Below, piece by piece: positions 58,201 through 64,000 of a DNA stretch of 64,000 bases (its first letter is position 1; every line of letters starts with the position of its first letter). The position numbers and the translations under genes are program-made. The notes beneath the pieces were generated by a model. That model was given only the letters and a program-made list of their open reading frames with translations, was not told the DNA's origin and did no database searches. The stretch spans positions 124,001 through 188,000 of the forward strand of contig NZ_CP033070.1 in assembly GCF_003669035.1 (NCBI RefSeq). The letters are read 5' to 3'. Origin of the DNA: Chryseobacterium sp. 3008163. GTDB taxonomy: Bacteria > Bacteroidota > Bacteroidia > Flavobacteriales > Weeksellaceae.

Positions 58201-58357
58201 CTGTTGTGGTATTGGCTCCTGTTTCCGAAACGGTTACGATAACCCCGCTCAACGGTTTCTGATTTGAGGAAACTACCTTACCTTTAATTACTTCCTGCGC
58301 AAATACATACGAAAAAGGCAGAAGACAAAAGGCGATGGCTATTTTGTATTTCTTCAT
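55256..58357 (-). CDS. SusC/RagA TonB-dependent outer-membrane transporter (fructan locus)
   Basis: A 1033-residue beta-barrel protein. Order: signal peptide (ends YVFAQ, residue 21), carboxypeptidase-regulatory-like domain (about 22-90), TonB-box region IDEVIVTGYTKQKKADITG, plug (SLQGRVAGVNI, IRGVGTLNNTDPLYVIDGVP, SASIYGSRAANGVIIITT) and a 22-strand barrel ending in FNFGVNFSL. It imports large fructan fragments across the outer membrane using TonB/ExbBD energy. It lies between the exo-type GH32 (11 bases) and its SusD partner. The N-terminal domain is absent from the xylan-locus SusC. Confidence 0.94.
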   Translation of the reverse strand: MKKYKIAIAFCLLPFSYVFAQEVIKGKVVSSNQKPLSGVIVTVSETGANTTTDSSGAFQINDLQKGNTLIFTYPDYSTREVVVDEKTILNIVLAAEKIKSIDEVIVTGYTKQKKADITGAVSVVDMKDLNKQAEPNPIKSLQGRVAGVNITADGSPSGSNTKVLIRGVGTLNNTDPLYVIDGVPTKAGMHELNPSDIESMQVLKDASSASIYGSRAANGVIIITTKKGKKGKMRIDLNYYTAYSQYTKKTEVLNAKQFGQILWQANINDGLNPNSNNLSYSFDWGVQNGIPTLYNSFVPEYLDAGKTIKSANTNWYDEVSQTGVANSLDVSASSSSDKGSYYFSLGYYDNDGIVKLTNFKRLSARVNTSYNFFEGKLKIGENFTFNKTNELMDPGVLDPALRALPIIPVHTVDGIGWGGPVGGMNDRQNPVRLLEYNKDNGYQYQRFFGNVYAELQPVKNLTLKSSFGIDLSNYYKRMLQRSYVSGYLQNKTNAVNIDQSDTEKWTWSNTAQYTAKAGKHHFDVLGGMEMYKDTFKNTWLRKEGFLIETPDYMYPDAGTGDAFNGGSSTYYSLLSYFGKFSYDYDNRYLFSATMRYDGSSRFGKNNRFGTFPAFSAGWRINKEHFAENLIPFFSDLRLRAGWGQTGNQEISNSAVYSLYIANYAGGNPTWATSYGTAYDISGVGSGLLPSGFIATQTKNDDLRWETTTQTNLGLDFGFFNQKLTGSVDVYKKATKDILVLPPYLGVIGEGGDRWINGASMENKGIEIALSYQNETAGGFRYEVSGNISMNRNKITALPQSVINNYGGNGTTDNILGRPVNSMYGYVADGLFRTQAEVDNSASQSGKGLGRIRYADLNGDGMIDDKDRTWIGNPNPGFMYGVNLNFSYKNFDLSTFWQGIGDVDVINSKKYQTDFWSVDDVGSNKGTRLLNAWSPQNPNSDIPALTTVDSNAESRFSSYYVESGSYLKLRVLQLGYTFPKSLMEQYHITNFRMYASVQNLWTIKSKSFTGIDPETPAFGYPLPLTFNFGVNFSL

Positions 58358-58368
58358 ACTATAGTGTT

Positions 58369-59931
58369 TTATTTTATATTAATATGATGGGCATTGATGT
58401 TGAGTGTACTTCCTTTGGTATCTGTGGATAAGCTTAGTTCCGAAAAGCTTTCATTAGGGAAGAAGATTTCGGTCATTACCTTTTCGCCGTTATTGAAGAA
58501 AATTTCGATAGAAGTTTTATCCAATACAATTTTGAGCATTGCATTTTGGTAGCTTTTTGATAATGGCGCTTTGGAAATCCTGTCTGCAAAATTGTTCTTA
58601 AAATCGGTTTTCCCGGATTTGGTACGGTCAATAAACAGTTCCTGCTTGTTATTATCAATTCCGAAAATCACCTGTTCTCCCAATGAATTTTTCAAAGCAA
58701 AAGTGTAAACTCCTTTGGTCATTTTCTTAAGGTCAACATCTATAACTGCTTTAGAAAGATCTATTTCTCCTTTACTGATGAGCTTTTTATCAGAAACAAG
58801 GTTAATTTCTTTTTTAACGGCCTTTCCTTCGTAATTTTTAAGCTGGGAAACAGGAATATTTTTCAGAGTGTAACCTTCTTTTGATCTTTTCAAAATCACT
58901 TCACGAGGAATAGTAGAACTTCCTCTCCATTTTTCTGTAGGCACATTCGGTGAATAATCCCAATTTGACATCCATCCGATAATTACTCTTTTATTATCGG
59001 GAACATTATCAAAAGAAACACTCGCATAATTATCGCGTCCCCAATCCAGCCAGACTACTTTTTCTTTTTCCAGCTGCTTTGTAAAAACATCATCCATTTT
59101 GAAGGTTTTTCCGTCAAAATCTCCTACAAAATACTGTGCGGCAGAACCACCGTTCGGCCCACCTGGATTAATGTTAACGATAAGCACCCATTTTTCTTCA
59201 CTGGTTCCTTCTACCTTTATCGGGAAAAGATCCGGACATTCCCAAACCCCACCATGTCCCCCGAAATCTTTACCAAATTCCGAAAGGAAGGTCCAGTCTT
59301 TCAGGTTTTTTGAGGCATAAAAATGCTGTCTGTCCTGTACCGCCAATCCCATTACCCATTGTTTTCTTTTGGCATCCCAGAAAACTTTCGGATCTCGAAA
59401 ATCTTTTATTCCTGGATTTTTCAACACAGGATTGTTGCTGTATTTAGTCCAGGTTTTTCCATTATCCAAAGAATAAGCGATTGCCTGAGACTGTGCGTCA
59501 ATTTCTCCGGCTTTCTCTTTCTTCATATCGTGGTAGGTAAAAATTGCTACCAACGGAACATTTTTTCCATCGCCAAAACCTGATGTATTATCCTTATCCA
59601 CAACTGCACTTCCTGAGAATATTGCACCCTTTTCATCATAGGCAATTGCAGGAGCCAGTTCTTCCCATTTGATAAGATCTTTGCTGACGGCGTGTCCCCA
59701 ATGCATCTTACCAAAATCCGGCACACTCTGAAACGGTGTATACTGAAAAAATAAGTGATAAGTTCCGTTGAGATAAAACAGACCGTTCGGGTCATTCATC
59801 CAGCCTTTTTGAGGAGTGAAGTGATAGTTGGGCCTGTAAAGCTGTTCTTCAGACGTTTTCGAGCCCGATTGTGCGTTGAGCCCGGAATAAAACGTTGCAG
59901 CGATGATTAAAGTTGATATGATTTTCTTCAT
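58369..59931 (-). CDS. GH32 levanase/inulinase/sucrase, exo-acting type
   Basis: A 520-residue exported GH32 enzyme: signal peptide (ends SGLNAQ, residue 21), five-bladed propeller with nucleophile D47 in GWMNDPNG, D180 in DFRDPKVFW and acid/base E231 in GVWECPDLF, then a C-terminal beta-sandwich (about 355-520). There is no lipobox, so it is predicted to be periplasmic, where it would trim imported fructan oligosaccharides to fructose. The canonical motifs contrast with the divergent GH32-like lipoprotein at 50580-52121, suggesting a division of labour. It is the second gene of the fructan operon, 95 bases after the porter. Confidence 0.93.
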   Translation of the reverse strand: MKKIISTLIIAATFYSGLNAQSGSKTSEEQLYRPNYHFTPQKGWMNDPNGLFYLNGTYHLFFQYTPFQSVPDFGKMHWGHAVSKDLIKWEELAPAIAYDEKGAIFSGSAVVDKDNTSGFGDGKNVPLVAIFTYHDMKKEKAGEIDAQSQAIAYSLDNGKTWTKYSNNPVLKNPGIKDFRDPKVFWDAKRKQWVMGLAVQDRQHFYASKNLKDWTFLSEFGKDFGGHGGVWECPDLFPIKVEGTSEEKWVLIVNINPGGPNGGSAAQYFVGDFDGKTFKMDDVFTKQLEKEKVVWLDWGRDNYASVSFDNVPDNKRVIIGWMSNWDYSPNVPTEKWRGSSTIPREVILKRSKEGYTLKNIPVSQLKNYEGKAVKKEINLVSDKKLISKGEIDLSKAVIDVDLKKMTKGVYTFALKNSLGEQVIFGIDNNKQELFIDRTKSGKTDFKNNFADRISKAPLSKSYQNAMLKIVLDKTSIEIFFNNGEKVMTEIFFPNESFSELSLSTDTKGSTLNINAHHINIK

Positions 59932-60026
59932 TATGATTATTTAAGTAGGAAATTTTGAATTATTTAAAAAACACTTTATTCAATTTAAATAGGTGTTCTT
60001 CCCGATGATTATATTGATTTGTACAT

Positions 60027-61337
60027 CTATTTCGTCAGTGTTTTGCTTAATTTTTCCAGTGATATACCTTTGGTTTCCGGCATCATAAACATCACGAATA
60101 ATAATTGGAATACCATTGCAATGGTAAATACCAAAAACACAGTCCCTGCTCCGATGGTAGAAAACAATGTAGGAATCAGTGATGGAATGATCGCTGCCAG
60201 AAGCCAGTGTGTGGAACTACCGAAAGCTTGTCCCGATGCTCTAAGATGGTTCGGGAAAATCTCCGAAATAAAGACCCAAATCACCGTTCCCTGACCAATA
60301 GCATGAGAAGCAATGAAAAGAAAAAGGAAAATTGGAATCGCCAATCCCGACCAATGGAAATAAAACGCCATAGAAACCAGTCCTAAAGAAATGATATACC
60401 CTACAGAACCCCAATACATCAATGTTCTTCTCCCAACTTTATCAATGAGATTGACCCCAACCAAAGTGAAAACCATATTCACAACACCAATTCCGATACT
60501 ACTGAGAAGTGCTGTTTTCTCGCCCAAACCTGCTTCGCCAAAAATCCTCGGTGCATAATATAGGAATGCGTTAATCCCCGACATCTGATTAAAAAAGGCT
60601 ACTAGAAAAGCCAGCATCAGCGGAAAACGATATTTTTTCATAAAAATATTTTCCTTTGGCGATTCTGCGTGGTCATCTTCCATCTGCGTGATCAAAGTTT
60701 CAGAGTCCTGATCTGGGCTCAGGATTTTCATCACTTTTTTCGCTTCATCTATTCTGGATTGGGAAACCAGCCATCTCGGACTTTCTGGAATGGTGAATAC
60801 ACATAATGTATAAATAGCTGCGGGAATTGCCTGCACACCAAGCATCCAACGCCAGTCATTATCGCCGATACCGCTTAGTAAATAATTTGATAAAAATGCA
60901 ATCAAAATCCCCAGAACAATATTAAACTGATATAGTGAAACCATTCTTCCACGGTCTTTTGCAGGCGCAATCTCTGAAATATAAGCCGGTGCAGCAATCG
61001 TAGAAGCACCAACACCCAAACCACCCATAAACCTGAAAAATGCAAACAGATAAGGATCATTGGAAAGCGCAGTCCCTATTGCAGAAAATGCATATAAAAC
61101 ACCAATAATCAAGAGTGTTTTTTTACGTCCTAATTTATTAGTTGGTATTCCGCCGAAAATGGCGCCTATCACTGTACCCCATAATGCCATTCCCATCACG
61201 ACCGCTCCGTGAAATGCATCTGAGCTGTTCCAGAGTGTCTGTAATTTTTTGTCTGCGCCGGAAATAACTACAACATCAAACCCGAAAAGAAATCCTGCCA
61301 AAGCTGCCGTAATAGACCACATAAGAATTTTATTCAT
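60027..61337 (-). CDS. MFS sugar porter (probable fructose/hexose importer)
   Basis: A 436-residue inner-membrane protein with 12 hydrophobic segments and sugar-porter signatures: FLFGFDVVVISGA, NKLGRKKTLL, RFMGGLGVGAS, PESPRWL, and PETKGISLEKL near the end. It is a proton-linked monosaccharide importer. As the first gene of the fructan operon and with a fructokinase at the other end, fructose is the natural substrate, although xylose or glucose transport is known in this family and cannot be excluded. A possible weak -7 element (61365-61372) and a direct repeat (61509-61540) lie upstream. Confidence 0.9.
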   Translation of the reverse strand: MNKILMWSITAALAGFLFGFDVVVISGADKKLQTLWNSSDAFHGAVVMGMALWGTVIGAIFGGIPTNKLGRKKTLLIIGVLYAFSAIGTALSNDPYLFAFFRFMGGLGVGASTIAAPAYISEIAPAKDRGRMVSLYQFNIVLGILIAFLSNYLLSGIGDNDWRWMLGVQAIPAAIYTLCVFTIPESPRWLVSQSRIDEAKKVMKILSPDQDSETLITQMEDDHAESPKENIFMKKYRFPLMLAFLVAFFNQMSGINAFLYYAPRIFGEAGLGEKTALLSSIGIGVVNMVFTLVGVNLIDKVGRRTLMYWGSVGYIISLGLVSMAFYFHWSGLAIPIFLFLFIASHAIGQGTVIWVFISEIFPNHLRASGQAFGSSTHWLLAAIIPSLIPTLFSTIGAGTVFLVFTIAMVFQLLFVMFMMPETKGISLEKLSKTLTK

Positions 61338-61364
61338 CTGTTAAAAATATTTATTTGTTTGTGG

Positions 61365-61372
61365 CTAATATA
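61365..61372 (-). promoter_or_regulatory. Possible -7 box of the fructan operon
   Basis: The minus strand reads TATATTAG, one base off TAnnTTTG, 27 bases before the porter start. Just upstream are two direct CCTCGG copies 13 bases apart. No convincing -33 box, so this is tentative. Confidence 0.4.
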
Positions 61373-61508
61373 TCCCGAGGTAGCAATCCGAGGGTTTAAT
61401 TATGTAACTAAATATTTCGGCAAGGTTAATTATTTGTTAATTAATTACAATTAACTGAAAATCAATAATTTATTTAAAAATAATTTTATTAAATTTTCAT
61501 CAGGTTTC

Positions 61509-61540
61509 AAAAATGTAACATTGTTTTATAAAAATGTTAC
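61509..61540. promoter_or_regulatory. Direct repeat 21 bp apart, candidate binding site for the hybrid sensor
   Basis: AAAAATGTAAC (61509-61519) and AAAAATGTTAC (61530-61540) match in 10 of 11 positions and start exactly 21 bases, two helical turns, apart. The same bases also form the inverted repeat GTAACATT (61515-61522) / AATGTTAC (61533-61540). AraC-type DNA-binding domains such as that of the neighbouring sensor often use direct half-sites at about this spacing. It lies about 170 bases upstream of the porter gene. Confidence 0.5.
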
Positions 61541-61706
61541 GTGTATTTTGGTGTTTTAAGATTTAAGAATAATTAATGTTATGAAAATTTTAACCGAAAA
61601 ACCGGTCAAGGTATATAGTTTTTGGGTCAGGAACTTTTATGAATTATAAATCGTTCCGAAAGATGTTTATTCGTCCGGATGAAGGTGCATTGTTGAGAAA
61701 GTGTAA

Positions 61707-61737
61707 TAAAAAAGCAGCAGTTTGACTTGCTGCTGCT
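61707..61737 (-). terminator. Terminator of the hybrid sensor gene
   Basis: AGCAGCAG (61713-61720) pairs with CTGCTGCT (61730-61737) over a 9-base loop. On the minus strand it is followed by six T bases, a standard intrinsic terminator, about 117 bases after the sensor stop. Confidence 0.8.
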
Positions 61738-61853
61738 AAATATTGTAAAAATATTAGATGTAAAAATTGATTTTATATATAAATTAGAGCTTCAGATTTT
61801 GTCACTATACTATTGTATTCAAATATATGCTCATTTGATTTCTTACTTCTTTA

Positions 61854-64000
61854 TCACTCCTTCCCTGCAGACTTTCTAAAAGCATTCGGGGATAAACCAA
61901 ACTTATTTTTAAAAACGGTGGAGAAATAATTCGGGGAAGAAAAACCGGTTTTGTATGCAATCTCAGAAATTGTCAGTTCGGGATTTTGCAGCATTGATTT
62001 GGCTTGTTCAAGACGGAAATTGTTGATATAATCGCTCACATTCACATCAAACATAGCTTTTACCTTTCTATAAAGCTGAATTCTGGAAATATTGAGCAGG
62101 TCTGCAAGATTTTCTACTGAAAAATCGGGATTGTCTATATTGGTTTTGATCAAATTATTCAGATTGTTCACAAACGTCTGTTCTATGCTTCCGAACGACT
62201 TGCTGTCCACAATTCTGCCGATATTGTTTGTATAATAATAACGTAGTTTCTCACGGTTGTAAAGCAGCGAACGCAACGACTGTATCAGAATCGGGTAACT
62301 GAAAGGTTTTGTAAGATAAAGATCAACACCGGATTTCAGCCCTTGCAGGTAAGATTCTTTATTGTCCAGAGCTGTCAGAAGAATGACCGGAATATGTGAT
62401 GTACGAAGGTCGTTTTTTAGGATTTCACAGATTTCAAAACCATTTTTGTCCGGAAGATTGACGTCACAGACGATGATATCAGGAATTTCGTTCAAAGCCT
62501 TATCAATCGCATCCGTACCGTCAGAAACCATCACCTCAAACTCATTCTGAAGTTTTTTGCTTAAAAAGAAAGACAAATCCGAATTATCCTCCACCAAAAG
62601 CAGCGAATAACGTTCGCCCTGAGATTCCTGATTTTGGATAATCGTCTCATCTTCCAATCCTGTAAAAACAGCATCTTTTGCCAAACTTTCAGCATCTTCG
62701 AGACTGGGTTCTTTTATCATTTGGTCTTCGTTGAAATGCTTGTTTCCCTTATAAAGACTGATCACAAACTCCGTTCCTTGAAAAGAGTTCACTTCTATCT
62801 TCCCAAGATGAAGCTCTATAAATTGTCTGCTAAGATGCAACCCAATTCCTGAACTGTTTTTTCTGTTGTTGGAACCCTTGAAATAAGCCTCAAAGACATT
62901 AGTGATCTCTTTTTCTGGTATTCCGATTCCATTATCTTTGAAGCTGATGACCGCCTGATTTCCTTTTTCCTGAATAGTGATTTCAATCTTTCCATTGTCC
63001 GGCGTAAATTTGAAAGCATTGGACAAAAGGTTGAAATAGACTTTATCCATCAGGTTTCTGTCGATGTAGAGCTCAATGTTTTTATTTTGTGAATGAATTT
63101 CAAATTTGATATTTCTTTTCTTAGCTTCATTTTCAAAATCACGAAAAATTGCATAAGTAAAATCGTAAATATTTGTCTTTGAAACTCTTAGATTAAAAGT
63201 TTGATTTTCTATTTTTCTAAAATCCAGCAGATTATCTACCAATCGTAATAATCTGTTGGAGTTTTTATTGATCAGCTCCAACTCATATGATGGTTTCGTC
63301 CCTTTGGTTTTGCCGAAATCATTCAAAGATTCTAATGAACTGAGAATAAGCGTAATGGGTGTTTTAAATTCGTGAGACAATCCCGTGAAAAAATTAACCC
63401 TCGCTTCATTACTGTCTTTCAACTCATTGGCAATGGTTTCTATCTGGTTTCTTTGAATAGTAATTCTCTCATTGGTAAGCGTAAGTTGCTTATTTTTTAT
63501 CTTGATCGCATAAATAAGGTAAATAGAATAAGCAACCAGGCAAAACATCAATATCAACAATATTACAGACCATCGGAACAATTCTTTTTGCGAAGAATAA
63601 AGCTCGATCTGTTTTTTAACCGCCTGTACCTGATTTTCTATAACACCTTGCTGTTCAATGATTTTATCAAACTGATTGCGCATAATTTCCGCATTCATTC
63701 GGTCAATGATCGTTGTACTGAGCTTGATGCGTTTCGGAACGGCAACACCGTTATAAATCTTAATCGCAGTCTCGATGGCTTCTGCTCCACCTGTCGGATA
63801 CAATAAAGTGGCATTCAGCTTTCCATCCAGAACCATTTGTATTCCGCCGTCTTTTGTATTCAATCCGTCAACACCGATAAATTTAATTTGATTTTCCAAA
63901 CCTGTATTCCGTGCAACCTGCCATGCAGTGGTGGCAAGCTCATCATTAAAAGCAAAAACATACAAACTTTGATTTCCCAAAGAATCCAGCGTTTTCCTGA
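61854..64000 (-). CDS. Hybrid two-component system sensor/regulator with periplasmic sugar-binding domain (N-terminus outside window)
   Basis: The frame is open to the window edge (RKTLDSLGNQSLYVF reads through position 63980), so the 5' end is missing. Counting from codon 63980: the end of a ribose-type periplasmic binding domain (1-100), one membrane helix (about 137-160), a histidine kinase with H203 in GLSHEFKTP and ATPase boxes (NLLSNAFKF, DNGIGIP, SGIGLHLSR), a receiver with phospho-Asp D506 in IIVCDVNLPD, and an AraC-type helix-turn-helix (about 600-705). Sensors of this layout bind a monosaccharide and activate the adjacent locus; the Bacteroides fructan sensor is the known model. Fructose sensing for the downstream operon is therefore inferred. 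Confidence 0.92.
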   Translation of the reverse strand, partial: RKTLDSLGNQSLYVFAFNDELATTAWQVARNTGLENQIKFIGVDGLNTKDGGIQMVLDGKLNATLLYPTGGAEAIETAIKIYNGVAVPKRIKLSTTIIDRMNAEIMRNQFDKIIEQQGVIENQVQAVKKQIELYSSQKELFRWSVILLILMFCLVAYSIYLIYAIKIKNKQLTLTNERITIQRNQIETIANELKDSNEARVNFFTGLSHEFKTPITLILSSLESLNDFGKTKGTKPSYELELINKNSNRLLRLVDNLLDFRKIENQTFNLRVSKTNIYDFTYAIFRDFENEAKKRNIKFEIHSQNKNIELYIDRNLMDKVYFNLLSNAFKFTPDNGKIEITIQEKGNQAVISFKDNGIGIPEKEITNVFEAYFKGSNNRKNSSGIGLHLSRQFIELHLGKIEVNSFQGTEFVISLYKGNKHFNEDQMIKEPSLEDAESLAKDAVFTGLEDETIIQNQESQGERYSLLLVEDNSDLSFFLSKKLQNEFEVMVSDGTDAIDKALNEIPDIIVCDVNLPDKNGFEICEILKNDLRTSHIPVILLTALDNKESYLQGLKSGVDLYLTKPFSYPILIQSLRSLLYNREKLRYYYTNNIGRIVDSKSFGSIEQTFVNNLNNLIKTNIDNPDFSVENLADLLNISRIQLYRKVKAMFDVNVSDYINNFRLEQAKSMLQNPELTISEIAYKTGFSSPNYFSTVFKNKFGLSPNAFRKSAGKE

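Noticed and set aside
61854..63980. Treating the hybrid sensor as starting at TTG 63980
   Set aside because: The frame stays open to the window edge and the binding domain is incomplete; it is a truncation by the window.

Overview
The window looks like chromosomal DNA of a flavobacterium, most likely Chryseobacterium or a close relative. The evidence is AT-rich DNA, Bacteroidota -7 boxes of the TAnnTTTG type, SusC/SusD pairs, a hybrid two-component sensor, a T9SS sorting tail, NUDIX-type (NrtR family) sugar regulators and several short palindromic intergenic repeats of the kind seen in that group. This assignment is an inference from gene content; there is no rRNA or other phylogenetic marker here. 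No tRNA, rRNA, CRISPR array, transposase, integrase or phage gene was recognised. Almost every gene lies on the minus strand, so transcription runs from right to left.

Layout, left to right. (1) 1-3930: the 3' end of a NUDIX-family regulator, a cNMP-binding/CBS/DUF294 nucleotidyltransferase gene broken by a frameshift and coupled to a DnaQ-like exonuclease, a DUF4260 membrane protein and a Crp/Fnr regulator. (2) 3982-16325: L-arabinose use. araB, araD, araA, an aldose-1-epimerase lipoprotein and a Na+/sugar symporter form one operon ending at a strong terminator; a GH51 arabinofuranosidase and a GH3 enzyme lie upstream. The araB and GH3 promoters carry matching palindromes at the same distance from the -7 box, suggesting one regulator controls both. 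(3) 16402-48918: a very long run for xylose, glucuronate and (glucurono)(arabino)xylan. It starts with a NUDIX regulator, xylB and xylA, continues with SusC/SusD, then uxuA, uxuB, uxaC, kdgK, eda and a hexuronate transporter. It ends with an enzyme set: four GH43, an esterase, GH31, GH97, GH115 and a T9SS-exported GH30. (4) 49612-64000: a fructan, probably levan, utilisation locus. It contains a hybrid two-component sensor (cut by the window end), a sugar porter, an exo-type GH32, SusC, SusD, a DUF4960 surface lipoprotein, a GH32-like lipoprotein and a fructokinase.

How it works together: SusC/SusD import xylan fragments. Periplasmic GH43, GH31, GH97, GH115 and esterase enzymes strip side chains and release xylose, arabinose and (methyl)glucuronate. 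XylA/XylB, AraA/AraB/AraD and the UxaC-UxuB-UxuA-KdgK-Eda chain feed these into central metabolism. The fructan locus works in parallel, with cell-surface GH32 cleavage and cytoplasmic fructose phosphorylation.

Data quality: four genes (DUF294 protein, GH115, uxuB, susC) are each interrupted by what looks like one missing base in an A/T run, and each regains a full-length frame if a single base is restored. Base-calling error is as likely as real decay.
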